Of a stretch of DNA of 40,447 nt, positions 14,743 to 23,920 are shown piece by piece. Source of the DNA: Deltaproteobacteria bacterium (lineage in GTDB: Bacteria; Desulfobacterota; DSM-4660; Desulfatiglandales; Desulfatiglandaceae); assembly GCA_021737785.1 (NCBI GenBank), contig JAIPDI010000048.1, positions 1 through 40,447 on the forward strand. Reading direction: 5' to 3'. Every line of letters begins with the position of its first letter. Position 1 is the first letter of the stretch. Position numbers and translations under genes: made by a program. The notes beneath the pieces were generated by a model. It ran no database searches and was not told the origin of the DNA. It saw only the letters and a program-made list of their open reading frames with translations.

Positions 14743-16293
14743 TCATTCCTCAAGCCAAATCAGGACCTGTGCCTTTATGGCCTCCTGCGCCTGAACCACG
14801 GCATGGGACAGCGGCGGTGTATAATACCCGGCTGCATGGGTCCAGAAGTGATGAGAGGCACCTTCGACCCACAGGACCGGCTGTTCAGGCAATGGTTGAC
14901 AGTCCGGGGTTCTGCATACTCCTAAAGAATTCCACGGATCGATGCTCCCGCTAACGTACATGATTCTCGTCCCAACCGGGTTCCATCCTCCATAGTACGC
15001 GTTTGTTTCAGAGATTCTTTCCTGGATATCGCTTGCATCGATACCGAAAGCGCGTTGGCAAGGATAGGAACAGATCTCTACCGTGTTTATGTGAGGTTCC
15101 TGTGTAAAGGGGCACTCGGTGCCGGGATCACAGGTCTGAAAAAATCCGAATTCGTTACATGCCTGGTACTGCCAAGAGCGGATTGGCCAGGATGAAAGAG
15201 AGGTATCAAGCAAGGGGGCGATTGTTGCCGTTTGATAATCGACCGAAGTACATTCCCCGCCGGTGTAAAGGCTCCACAAACCGGCCAACCTGTCTATCGG
15301 CTGCCCCAGGTCGCTATTCAACATATAGTCCGAGCACACTTTCTCAATATTGCAGGCATCTTCCTCACAGTTTGGATCATTCGACTGCACCGGGAACAGG
15401 GACCCCGTACGCGAACCTGAAAGATCAATACCATCTTGTGTGCTAAGATAGTAGATGAATTGAAACTGGTTATACTCGTCTTTCAATGGATCGGGGTCTG
15501 CTGCGCTGGTACAGAGGTTAAAACGGTCATAGAGGAACTGCCGACCTTCTACACTGCCCAAAAGCGAGCCGATATCACTGAACGCGCTCCGAATCTGTTC
15601 AACACATTGCTCAGAACCCCCGACTACTGTTGCTCCCATGCTTTGGGCCATGACATTGTTGAATCCCTCCATGTTGTACCAGGCTTCAACAGGAGCGGAA
15701 GAGGATACAGCCGCAAAAATGAGATTTGGATATTTTATTCGGGCCCACGCGGCGAGCATCCCAGGATAACTGCCGCCAAAGGTTACCCACTTCTTGTCAT
15801 CCTTTAAATTGTAGATTTCACTGATGTACGCATGGAACTGTGCGATATCCCCGAGGGCCTGTCTGCTGGTCAGCCATTTCAAATTGGCTGTGGAGAGATC
15901 CGACACAGGTTGGCTTTCGCCATAGTATCGGTGCTCAAGTGCCAGAATTAGAGCACCTGCCTGTTTGGCCAGCTCGACCATAACTGCACAATGCACGGTG
16001 CCTGTCTGGACAACGTCAGGCGTAAGCGCATCTCCTTCGCCGCCCACACATAAGAATACCGGACCTTTGCCATCAAAGAATGCGTCATTGACAAAATAGC
16101 GCTGCTTCCATGTTCTGGTTTCTTCCTGTGAAAAATGATCCAACCGCTGTTCGGTGTACCAACGCGTAGCATCGACTGCGGAGGAACTGGTCCCTTTATC
16201 GTCGCCACAGGAAGCAAGAAGGACAGAGATAAAACAGCAAATGCAGGCCAAACGGATCAACGCAACTGCATGGTAATGCTTTTCGAACATCAT
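14743..16293 (-). CDS. Lipoprotein peptidase of family S28 (prolyl carboxypeptidase-like)
   Basis: This 516-residue protein opens with a signal peptide ending in the lipobox LLASC (C29), so it should be a lipid-anchored exported protein. The body has the S28 pattern: QRLDHF near 50, QRYFVND, GPVFLCVGGEG, LALEHRYYGES, nucleophile motif GGSYPG (S175), SGSIDPWN (D452) and ASHHFW (H481/H482). S28 enzymes are serine exopeptidases cleaving next to proline; most characterised members are eukaryotic (PRCP, DPP7). Bacterial copies are less common, so lateral transfer is possible. About a dozen cysteines suggest disulfides outside the cytoplasm. The gene stands alone between repeats. Confidence 0.9.
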   Translation of the reverse strand: MMFEKHYHAVALIRLACICCFISVLLASCGDDKGTSSSAVDATRWYTEQRLDHFSQEETRTWKQRYFVNDAFFDGKGPVFLCVGGEGDALTPDVVQTGTVHCAVMVELAKQAGALILALEHRYYGESQPVSDLSTANLKWLTSRQALGDIAQFHAYISEIYNLKDDKKWVTFGGSYPGMLAAWARIKYPNLIFAAVSSSAPVEAWYNMEGFNNVMAQSMGATVVGGSEQCVEQIRSAFSDIGSLLGSVEGRQFLYDRFNLCTSAADPDPLKDEYNQFQFIYYLSTQDGIDLSGSRTGSLFPVQSNDPNCEEDACNIEKVCSDYMLNSDLGQPIDRLAGLWSLYTGGECTSVDYQTATIAPLLDTSLSSWPIRSWQYQACNEFGFFQTCDPGTECPFTQEPHINTVEICSYPCQRAFGIDASDIQERISETNAYYGGWNPVGTRIMYVSGSIDPWNSLGVCRTPDCQPLPEQPVLWVEGASHHFWTHAAGYYTPPLSHAVVQAQEAIKAQVLIWLEE

Positions 16294-16790
16294 CGCAGTT
16301 CTCCCTCTCTTTGTGATTCAATGCCTTGGATCTTTGTTTTTTGATAAGTGGTACTGAACAGATCATCCGGCCCACGTTATATATAGCGGATCTCCACAAT
16401 TCCAGCATATCCTGAATAATTGAATTTTCAGGATACGAACGGTAGTTGAAGGCTTCGATTCTCAGGCGCCGTAAACTACCATAAGATCTTGGTGAATTCA
16501 ACCAAGACAAATCATATTCTCGCCAGAATGTCCTGATTAGTGGGTAACTATTAAAGCCAGAGCGGTCTTCTTCTTGATCTTTATTGCCATAAAGTAAGAG
16601 TCACGATAGCACGAAGAAGAGGGTTGCACGTTGTGTGTCAGAAAAGACACTGCAATCCTCCTTCTTGGAATGGCACCCCCGGGAGCGCCTTCCCAGGCGC
16701 CAAAAGTTGTGGTAATATACCCCCTGACGCTATTTTTTTGAAAAATCGATGCTGCAATGAAGCTTGATGACCCAGTCACAGGAGGAGACA
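16294..16790. other. Intergenic region with a 9-bp inverted repeat
   Basis: No gene is supported. TATCCTGAA (16408-16416) and TTCAGGATA (16427-16435) form a perfect inverted repeat with a 10-base spacer, about 115 bases upstream of the S28 gene; its role is unknown. The remaining sequence holds no motif I recognise apart from the ribosome site GGAGGAG (16781-16787) in front of the peroxiredoxin. Confidence 0.5.
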
Positions 16791-17264
16791 ATGACCATAC
16801 AGGAGGGCAAAACCGCCCCGGCATTTACCCTGCCGGATGCCGATGGAAATCAGGTTTCCCTGGAAGACTTCAGAGGAAAACATGTGATCCTCTATTTTTA
16901 TCCCAAAGACAATACATCCGGGTGAACCAAAGAGGCCGAGGGATTCCGTGACCTGTACGGCGAATTCCTGAAACAGGATGCGGTCATCTTAGGTGTTTCA
17001 CCGGACAGCCAAGCCTCTCATCAAAAATTCATCCGGAAACACAACCTCCCGTTCCTCCTCCTGTCAGATCCGGCCAAGACGGTGATGACAGCATATGGGG
17101 CGTTCGGCGAGAAGAAGATGTATGGAAAACCGGTTCAGGGGGTGACCCGGTCCACGGTCTGGATCGGTCCCGATGGTAAGGTGAAAAGGCATTGGCACAG
17201 GGTGGCCAAGGCCGCGGATCATCCTTCAAAGGTGCTGGAGGAGATAGGAGGATCTCATGGATAA
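16791..17264 (+). CDS. bcp: Bcp-type peroxiredoxin with in-frame UGA (probable selenoprotein)
   Basis: Reading from the ATG at 16791 (strong GGAGGAG site) gives a complete 157-codon Bcp/PrxQ-like peroxiredoxin, interrupted only by TGA at 16923-16925, codon 45. The context is FYPKDNTSG-U-TKEA; in E. coli Bcp, Cys45 is the peroxidatic cysteine at this place. The rest matches the family: ILGVSPDS, LPFLLLSDP, AYGAFGEK and GVTRSTVWIGPDGKV. The TGA thus falls exactly on the catalytic residue, and the frame stays intact on both sides, which favours selenocysteine over decay. No second resolving cysteine is seen at the Bcp position 50 (alanine). It would reduce hydroperoxides at the expense of thioredoxin. 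The stop overlaps the next ATG region, so the ADP-ribosylglycohydrolase gene is coupled. Confidence 0.85.
16935..16961 (+). promoter_or_regulatory. Candidate bacterial SECIS hairpin
   Basis: Starting 10 bases after the UGA, GCCG (16935-16938) pairs with CGGC (16958-16961) and AGG with CCT. A 10-base apical loop begins with G (16942) and a GTA bulge lies on the 3' side. Bacterial SECIS elements usually have a G in the first two loop positions, roughly 16-37 bases after UGA; here it is base 17. The fit is by hand and unproven. Confidence 0.5.
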
Positions 17265-18159
17265 TCATGAAAAGGCGATGGTATTGGCCGCCTTCGCAGC
17301 AGATGCATTGGCCCTGGGGGCCCATTGGATTTATGATACTGAATCGATTGCAAAGAAATTCGGAAGGATCGACACTTTTCTGAAGCCTGGCGCCGATTCC
17401 TATCACCCCACCAAGGAGAAAGGGGCCTTCACCCATTACGGGGATCAGACCCTGGTCTTGCTGGAATCTCTTGCTGCAAAAAAAGGGTTTGACCTTTCCG
17501 ACTTCTCCGCCCGGTGGCGGGCCTTATTTGAGAACTATAACGGCTATGTGGATAATGCGACCCGAATTACCCTTTCAAAATATGCCTCGGGAAGCGGCCA
17601 TGAAGATCCGGGCTCCCCTTCTAACGACCTGGCCGGGGCCTCACGCATCGCCCCCCTGGTCTATGTTTATAGAAACGATCTGGACATGCTTGCAGGGAGT
17701 GCAAAGGCTCAGACCCGAATGACCCACGCCGACCCCCTTACCATCGAAAGCGCCGAGTTTTTTGCCAGGGTTGCGTGGCTGGTTTTGCGCGGGACGTCCC
17801 CGGCTGAGGCCATGGATCAGGTCGCACAGGAACACTTCAGCAATTCGTCCATAGCCGGTTGGGTCAAAAATGGTCTGGCCTCCACAGATGGAGAAAGTGT
17901 CCAAACCATCGCATCTTTCGGGCAGACCTGTCACACCCCTGAGGCCTTTCCCGGGGTGGTGCATCTTATCGGACGCTATCAAACCGACCTGAAGGAGGCC
18001 CTGATCCAATCGGTTATGGCAGGGGGCGACAGTGCAGCCAGAGGGATGATCGTAGGGATGGTCCTGGGGGCCCATCTGGGATCCGACGCCCTGCCCGCAC
18101 CGTGGCTGGAAGATCTCCGGGAAAAAGACCGTATCCTCGACTTGTTGACGGGACTGTAG
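17257..18159 (+). CDS. ADP-ribosylglycohydrolase family protein
   Basis: At 300 residues it has the length and layout of the DraG/ARH fold: AAFAADALALGAHWIYD near the start, a THYGDQT motif (about 68-74) in place of the usual T-D-D metal site, DNATR near 105, and GGDSAARGMIVGMVLGAHLG (about 254-273), matching the family's second G-G-D-x-x metal-binding motif. Such enzymes remove ADP-ribose from proteins or small molecules using Mg2+; some members are inactive or act on other substrates. Because the first site is GDQT instead of TDDT, activity cannot be assumed. It overlaps the end of the peroxiredoxin frame, with GGAGG ahead of its ATG, so the two genes form an operon. Confidence 0.85.
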   Translation: MDNHEKAMVLAAFAADALALGAHWIYDTESIAKKFGRIDTFLKPGADSYHPTKEKGAFTHYGDQTLVLLESLAAKKGFDLSDFSARWRALFENYNGYVDNATRITLSKYASGSGHEDPGSPSNDLAGASRIAPLVYVYRNDLDMLAGSAKAQTRMTHADPLTIESAEFFARVAWLVLRGTSPAEAMDQVAQEHFSNSSIAGWVKNGLASTDGESVQTIASFGQTCHTPEAFPGVVHLIGRYQTDLKEALIQSVMAGGDSAARGMIVGMVLGAHLGSDALPAPWLEDLREKDRILDLLTGL

Positions 18160-18954
18160 TCCATTATCAAAACGCTGGCCCACCGGGCAGGTTCTAAAAA
18201 CGGTGGGGGCCCGCCTGCCACCGATGATTGGATAGGAGCCGCGATTCGGAGGTGCGGAGGCGTAATCCATTAGAGCCCTGCGAGCAGGGCTCCATTGTGA
18301 TATCGCCTGCCACAGGAAAATGGAAGCGGTGACAATGGATAGTCCCGGTATGAACAAATCGCCTCCCCGCAATAAATACTTCAGCGGTCTCATCTATTCT
18401 CTGTTAACTCAATAGGTTATCGCCATCTGGCTACCCTCACATTCAATCTGAATCATATCAATGCGGTTTGGTGACGTCACAATGCATTTGCTGAATCTTC
18501 TAATATGAAATCCAGAAAGATATTGACTTGGATTGGCTTATTAACTATAGACAAACAGGGGCACCGAAGATAACCCCACAAAATTTAATCCACCAAAATT
18601 ACAAGGCAAAGGATCCATGCTTCGCGAATTTAAGGTCGAGAGACGGATACGTGTGCCCTGGGGCATTACAAAACGCCTTTGAGTTATTCTCAAAGGCGTT
18701 TTTATTTGATAAAGAAGTGATCGTACCAGCATCCGTTCTGTTACTCCTGGAGAAACCTTTCGAATGGTGTTCATCCCCGCTGCCTTTTCATTCCGGTTAT
18801 TCATGGGTCAGGGGCGGCCGACGAGTGCCGTGACCGCGCATTTTGTCATCGGGCCGGCCGAAGGAAGAGACGGCCAAAATGTTACAAATGAGGCATATTG
18901 ATATGGTGTCTCAATTCAGATCGGTGACCAATCCTATGATTTCGAGGGTAAAAA
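18160..18954. other. Gene-free region with palindromes and repeat copy 4
   Basis: Apart from the repeat copy at 18590-18710 no gene is supported. A palindrome AGCCCTGCGAGCAGGGCT lies near 18273-18290. The FapA gene begins at the right end, with a GAGG ribosome site. Confidence 0.5.
18590..18710 (+). repeat. Dispersed peptide/hairpin repeat, copy 4, with perfect terminator
   Basis: A 21-codon frame from ATG 18617 (preceded by AAGGATCC) encodes a peptide with FKVERRIRVPWGITKRL. Its stop codon lies inside a perfect 12-bp stem (AACGCCTTTGAG / CTCAAAGGCGTT, 18672-18700) followed by TTTATTT. The upstream GGCAAAG-A-CC-ATG context matches copy 3. The hairpin would work as an intrinsic terminator in both directions. 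Confidence 0.6.
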
Positions 18955-21063
18955 ATGCTGCGAACAAGCGTTACCATTTCGTGCGATAATCCTGAAACCG
19001 CGCGAATAGAAGGCGCTGAAAAACTTGGTGTTCAGCCCGATGAAGTAACTGTGGAATCGATCAATTCAGATACTTTCACCGTTACCATGCGCAATGCGCA
19101 CGGCCAACTGAATGTTGTCGTTTTGGATCATGGCATGAACGCGACAATCCAGACGATAACCCCTCCCTTGGGAAATGGGAAGCCGGTAGGGGTCAAAGAC
19201 ATTGAGCGAGCGCTTACAGACCTGAATGTCGTTTTCGGAATCCACAAGGACCTCATCGAGAATATTGTATCCGAAGTTGCAGCTACAGCGATTGCCCAAT
19301 ACAACGTCCTGATTGCAGAAGGAAAGCCCGCAAAAGACGGCGTGGACGCCCGCATAGAATTCAAATTTCGTCTTAATGGTGAAGACCCCCAAATCGTGGA
19401 TGAATCTCGACGCCGCAGCAAACTGGACCCGACAATCGTGATCAAAGAGATGGTTGCCGAGGGTGACGTGCTTGCCGTCAAGATTCCATCGGAGGAACCC
19501 GTCAATGGTAGCACCGTAACCGGAGAAACGCTTTCAGGCGCCGAGCCTAAAGACAAGGTATTGCTGACCGGCAAGAATGTGATGCTTCTACAGGACAATG
19601 TAACCTATGTAGTTGCCGAGGGCGTTGTAGCGGGGTATGCGGATTATGTGGATGGCAGTCTCTGTGTCGAGGAAGCCCTTCAGATTTCAAGGGATAAACT
19701 GAGAGTCCAGTTATCCGTCCATCCGCCATCGCCGTCGGGAAAAACCCTCACCATGGAAATAGTTGAAAAAATGCTGGCGGATTCAGGCATAACCTTCGGC
19801 ATCAGAAAGGACGCAATTGAGCAGGCATTTAAGAAGGCAACTGTCGGAAATATGCCGATACTCGACACCCTTATTGCTGAAGGAATGGCCCCTGAGCCGG
19901 GGGAAGATGCCAGGATTGAGCTCAAGTTTCTGGCCGAGAAAACAGTAGGGACAATTGACCAGAAATCCGGATCCATCGACTACAAAGAACGCCAAGCCCT
20001 GCAAAACGTGAAAACCGGCCAGGTCCTGGCAGTCAAAATACCGCCGACCGAGGGCAAAAACGGGATCAGCGTATATGGCGACATCATTCCTGCTGATCCG
20101 GGTACGGATGAAATCCTTGTGCCTGGTGAAAACGTGGAGATATCGGACGACGGCCTTGCCTTAGCTGCGAAGATCGATGGCGTAGCCGTTCTCACCCAAA
20201 AGAATAAAGTGTCGGTTTTCAAACAATTCAAAGTGCCCGGCGATGTCGATTATTCAACGGGAAATTTATCCATGGACGGGACACTGGACATCAACGGATG
20301 GATTCGCACGGGATTTCGCGTACAGGCGGAAGGGAATATCAATGTCGGCGGCGGTATCGAGGATGCATGTGTCGAAGCCGGTGCCGATATCTCCGTAAAG
20401 GGCGGCATCATCGGCTCAGGAGAGGGAAAAGTTCATGCCGGGGGAAATATTACCGTCCGCTTTATTGAAAACGCCCAGGTTCATGCGAACGGCAATATAC
20501 TCATCAGCAACGATATTGTTCGCAGTAATGTATCGGCCGACGGCCGTATTATCGATACCGGCGGAAAAGGCCGTATACGGGGGGGCAGCGTCAATGCCGG
20601 AAAGATGATTGAAATGAACGAAATTGGATCGCCCGCCGGTATCGTAACGCATGTGAGTGTCGGTGTAGCTTCCGAATTCAGGGAGAGATTTGTTGAAATT
20701 TCAAAGAAGCTGGCAGAATTCAGGAAAAGCAAAGTAAGAATCAATGTAGCTTTATCTAAATATGATAACTTAGGCAAAGACAAAACCATCCCCGATGCAC
20801 TTTTGCGTAAACTTGAGATGCTCAGGGAACACAGACGCAATGTGGTCATTGAGGAAGAGAAGATCTTAAAAGAGAGGGAGTTGCTGTCAAAAAAGTTGTC
20901 GATTTCCGATGATAAACCGTTGGCAGTGAAGGTCAAAGGGATTGTGTACTCAGGAACGACTGTCTTCGTGAATGGGTATGCTTTAAAAATCAAGGATGAT
21001 ATAGAAGGGAAGGTTATTTTTATTTTGGACGAGGAAGAACTGGCGGTCAAGATGATAAGGTAA
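18955..21063 (+). CDS. FapA/DUF342-family protein with duplicated N-terminal domain
   Basis: This 702-residue protein belongs to the FapA (flagellar assembly protein A, DUF342) family. Two related N-terminal units are visible (about 70-150 and 255-335). Each has a helix ending in V/ITFGIxKDxIE, then LIAEGxxxxxGxDARIE. A central right-handed beta-helix-like region (about 410-570) carries repeats such as AEGNINVGGGIEDA and VHAGGNITVRFIENA. The C-terminal part is a charged coiled coil. FapA-like proteins are linked to polar flagellar and surface organisation in Vibrio and to polymer scaffolds elsewhere; the exact role here is unknown. The start has a GAGG site. No flagellar genes are nearby. Confidence 0.85.
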   Translation: MLRTSVTISCDNPETARIEGAEKLGVQPDEVTVESINSDTFTVTMRNAHGQLNVVVLDHGMNATIQTITPPLGNGKPVGVKDIERALTDLNVVFGIHKDLIENIVSEVAATAIAQYNVLIAEGKPAKDGVDARIEFKFRLNGEDPQIVDESRRRSKLDPTIVIKEMVAEGDVLAVKIPSEEPVNGSTVTGETLSGAEPKDKVLLTGKNVMLLQDNVTYVVAEGVVAGYADYVDGSLCVEEALQISRDKLRVQLSVHPPSPSGKTLTMEIVEKMLADSGITFGIRKDAIEQAFKKATVGNMPILDTLIAEGMAPEPGEDARIELKFLAEKTVGTIDQKSGSIDYKERQALQNVKTGQVLAVKIPPTEGKNGISVYGDIIPADPGTDEILVPGENVEISDDGLALAAKIDGVAVLTQKNKVSVFKQFKVPGDVDYSTGNLSMDGTLDINGWIRTGFRVQAEGNINVGGGIEDACVEAGADISVKGGIIGSGEGKVHAGGNITVRFIENAQVHANGNILISNDIVRSNVSADGRIIDTGGKGRIRGGSVNAGKMIEMNEIGSPAGIVTHVSVGVASEFRERFVEISKKLAEFRKSKVRINVALSKYDNLGKDKTIPDALLRKLEMLREHRRNVVIEEEKILKERELLSKKLSISDDKPLAVKVKGIVYSGTTVFVNGYALKIKDDIEGKVIFILDEEELAVKMIR

Positions 21064-21121
21064 TCTCTGATACGGGGAGGCATATTGAACGAATATAGAA
21101 AAACTAAGGGTTCAGGAGCTG

Positions 21122-21491
21122 ATGCAGAGAGATGTTAAACGGGTTAACCAATCAACACCCATATCCAAAGCCGCAAAAATGATGCGCGATTCAGGTGTAT
21201 CGAGTCTCGTGGTTGAACCAGAGGCCGATGACGATGCATTCGGAATCATCACACGCAGAGATATCATTCAAGCGTTTCTATCGAGCACGATCAGCGGGCC
21301 CGCGCACCTGGTAGAGGATGCAATGACCAAACCGGCCGATCACCGTTAATTTAGGCATGTCCATCTACAACTGTCAGCAGTTGATGCGCATGGTAGGCAT
21401 TAGAAGGCTGCCGGTTGTTGACGGCAATCAACTGGTGGGGATTCTCAGCAACGCCGACATTTTTGGGAAACTGCTCGAAAATATCGCCTGA
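21122..21491 (+). pseudogene. Two-CBS-domain protein interrupted by a frameshift
   Basis: The first frame (ATG 21122) gives a CBS half: ISKAAKMMRDSGVSSLVVEP, then FGIITRRDIIQAFLS and EDAMTKPA, then stops at 21349. The second half continues in another frame directly after CCGGCCGATCACC (about 21330-21345), as ITVNLGMSIYNCQQLMRM, RRLPVVDGNQLVGILSNADIF and a stop at 21489-21491. Removing one base restores a single ordinary Bateman module. CBS pairs bind adenine nucleotides as sensors. Either a real mutation or a sequencing error is possible. It follows FapA by about 60 bases. Confidence 0.75.
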
Positions 21492-21625
21492 CAGACAAAT
21501 GCTCCTCCATGGTCCTGATTGGCCGGCAGTGTCTAATGAATTCGCTCACCCCGGAATCGATTTCCCACGCTGCGCCCTTTCTATACACTTTATGTATAAA
21601 ATGTGATGAAGAGCGCCGGGCGCTT

Positions 21626-21850
21626 TTATTCGTGAACCTCATCAAGCGTCCGTCGTCGCCCATGCGCCACTGCGGATAGTTCCTCGACGTAAGATTTCAT
21701 TTGCCCGGCCTGATCGCTGAGTTCCTGGACCGCGGCCGCCGATTCCTCCGCGCCCGCGGCATTCGTCTGCACCACTCCGTCCATCTTCGAGATTGCCGAT
21801 TGAATCTGATCCACTCCCCGCGCCTGCCCCCCTGACGCTTGCGTGGAGTT
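21626..21850 (-). pseudogene. Methyl-accepting chemotaxis protein C-terminal fragment
   Basis: The minus strand reads VDQIQSAISKMDGVVQTNAA followed by GAEESAAAVQELSDQAGQM and YVEELSAV, which is the far C-terminal signalling helix of a chemoreceptor. Nothing upstream encodes the sensor, membrane or hairpin-tip regions; the frame opens right after the stop of the amidohydrolase gene. It is a remnant of a deleted gene. Confidence 0.7.
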
Positions 21851-21865
21851 GCAGTAACATATCGC

Positions 21866-22762
21866 TCAACCGGGGGGTAACTTAAGGCTGAAGAAATCCA
21901 CAGCGTTCTTGCTGCATATCTTTTCCAAGACATCATCGGAAATACCGGCCGTTTTCAGTGCCTTTAACTCCCTATCCCATGGATACGGGATGTTCGGAAA
22001 ATCAGAACCGTACATAATTCTGTCTGATCGGTAGCGGCCGAGATCTATCTTTTCTTCAATCGGAAAGTAATCGGTTATCACCATGGTGGTGTCCAGCCAG
22101 AGATTATCGTATTTTTCAATCAGGTTTCTGTAAGCCGATATCTCATCAAATCCAAGATGCGGCACACAGATGTTCAGATCCGGGTAATCTATTAAGACAT
22201 GTTCCAATTTTTCAGCGCTGCACACCTCATAGGGATCGCAACTGTAGGCTGAGCTTTTAGGCTCCCTCCCGATATGCATGATAACCGGTTTTCTATTCTT
22301 CCGGCAACATTCATACAGCCGATGCATATGATCACAAGTCATGTCAAAGCACTGCACATGAGCATGCAGCTTCAGGCCCTCAAGCCCGAGATCAAATGCC
22401 TCCTGCAAGATGTTTTCCGCATCATTCTCGCCGGGGAACACGGTAGCCATGCCCGTTACCCGATTACCAAACTCTCTGCATTTCTCCGACATATACGTAT
22501 TCAGTTGCCTGGCGATTCCTGGCTTATGGGCATACTGAAGTGCGATGACATGGTTGATGCCTCGGGACAGCAGGAACTCAAATACCCGGGAGGATGTCAT
22601 TTGATACCTGATATGCCAGGCATTCTTATCAAACCATTTCCAAATGGCGGAGAAAATATTGCGGGGAAAAATATGAACATGGGCATCGATTACAGGAGGA
22701 AATCCGGAAGGAACCCTTGAACCTTCCTGATCGTCGCTTGAGGGCATATTCGGTTTCAACAT
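21866..22762 (-). CDS. Amidohydrolase family protein (Amidohydro_2 type)
   Basis: A 298-residue TIM-barrel metal hydrolase. It has IDAHVHIF (H28, H30), KLHAHVQCFD near 131-140, IMHIGREP (H163), VPHLGF (H202) and YGSDFPNIPYPW (D254), in the order seen in the ACMSD/2-pyrone-dicarboxylate type of the superfamily. Substrates in this family include decarboxylated aromatic acids and lactones; the sequence alone does not decide. The ATG at 22762 lacks a strong ribosome site, and the first 20 residues are poorly conserved in type, so a later start is possible. It stands alone beside a chemoreceptor remnant. Confidence 0.85.
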   Translation of the reverse strand: MLKPNMPSSDDQEGSRVPSGFPPVIDAHVHIFPRNIFSAIWKWFDKNAWHIRYQMTSSRVFEFLLSRGINHVIALQYAHKPGIARQLNTYMSEKCREFGNRVTGMATVFPGENDAENILQEAFDLGLEGLKLHAHVQCFDMTCDHMHRLYECCRKNRKPVIMHIGREPKSSAYSCDPYEVCSAEKLEHVLIDYPDLNICVPHLGFDEISAYRNLIEKYDNLWLDTTMVITDYFPIEEKIDLGRYRSDRIMYGSDFPNIPYPWDRELKALKTAGISDDVLEKICSKNAVDFFSLKLPPG

Positions 22763-22861
22763 TGTAATACCAATTTAGTCCTTCTTACCAAAATTTCCAG
22801 AAACCTAAGGTCTTACCCTCGCAGATGGCATAATGACATATCCCTTTTCAAGGACCTTATC

Positions 22862-23236
22862 TCAAAAAATCAGCAGCAGAGAGAGCACTGCGCTGAGCAT
22901 CAGGACCGATGTAATTCCCCCGATAATCCATAGGGATGTGCCTCGGACCCCTTCTTTGGCCAACTTCCTGAGCGCCGTGCGATAGCTTAAAAACCCCAGA
23001 ACATAGATCGCGCTCCCCGTAAGGATCAGCATCGCCCCCACCGTTTTGGCAATCCATGGCGAGCCCACTGAGCCGAGAAGCCGCGCTATGCCAAGCCCTG
23101 CGGCCATGGCGGAGATGCCTGTCCGTCCCCAGGCGCTGAAGGTGCGTTCCTTGGCCAGCAGGGTACGCTCCTTTGCCCAGTCGGTACGGTCCTCAGCCAG
23201 CTCCTGTGTCGATTCCGTCGATGTTTCTTTTCTCAT
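22862..23236 (-). CDS. DUF202 (YidH-like) inner-membrane protein
   Basis: A 124-residue protein. A polar N-terminus carries a repeated DRTDWAKERTLLAKERTFSA motif, followed by TGISAMAAGLGIARLLG and two further hydrophobic helices, giving three membrane segments. This L-A-x-E-R-T-x-x-A-W-x-R-T-G-hydrophobic pattern is typical of DUF202/YidH proteins, whose biochemical function is unknown. It is a single gene with no partner nearby. Confidence 0.85.
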   Translation of the reverse strand: MRKETSTESTQELAEDRTDWAKERTLLAKERTFSAWGRTGISAMAAGLGIARLLGSVGSPWIAKTVGAMLILTGSAIYVLGFLSYRTALRKLAKEGVRGTSLWIIGGITSVLMLSAVLSLLLIF

Positions 23237-23920
23237 TGACCTCCACTCTGCCGCGCTGGGGATGACCCGCAGCGGCGGTTCCGGAGAAGATTTGACCGAA
23301 GATCACCGAAGGAAAACCCGCGCACGGATTGGATGCCGAATCCTTTGTGCCAAATAGCGTTTCATAATACGCGCATGCAGCGCATACGACGGCAAAGACA
23401 CTTTCATTCCATTATAAAAGGTCAATTCGGGTGCCGCAAGTCCTTATAGACCTCCCATTGAATTCCACGGATGGTATGTCCTGCCAGGGCTTTCCGTTCC
23501 TCGTGGGATCCTCTTGGTAACTATCTCTCCCTTTTCAATTTGAATGGGTAACACACCCCGACATACAGCGGATCCCGCCTGCGCCGTATCAAAAAATGAG
23601 CGCGAACTTCAGGGGTCCGGAGTCATACCATAATGTTTCAATGTCCGAAAATCATATTTTATCACATTTTATGTCTCTCTCTCAATGATGGAATAGTCAC
23701 CAAATCGGCTTGACATCCGACGTTTTTTGGGATCTAATTAAATGCAATTCCAATCATTCCGGCTAAATTATGAAAAGTCACCACAATACAGTTGCGAGGC
23801 CATCCATATCATCGAACTTCTTTTTCGTATCGATGAAAACCAGGGAAAATTTCTCGAGGGGACTGTCCGTCGGGGTGTGGCGGCCTAAAGGCGGAGTATC
23901 GCGCGTTGAAGGGGGAGACC
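23237..23920. other. Intergenic region before the response regulator
   Basis: No gene is supported, although short frames occur. The only clear signal is the promoter at 23710-23738. The last 20 bases hold the GGGGGAGACC ribosome site of the response regulator. Confidence 0.5.
23710..23738 (+). promoter_or_regulatory. Sigma-70-type promoter
   Basis: TTGACA (23710-23715), a 17-base spacer and TCTAAT (23733-23738) form a near-consensus promoter. It would give a leader of about 175 bases before the response regulator gene. Confidence 0.6.

Noticed and set aside
16791-17264. Peroxiredoxin treated as a nonsense pseudogene
   Set aside because: The stop falls precisely on the catalytic cysteine codon, the frame is otherwise intact, and a SECIS-like hairpin follows.
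17641-18393. 250-codon open frame on the minus strand
   Set aside because: Antisense to the ADP-ribosylglycohydrolase gene; composition is that of a reverse-frame shadow.
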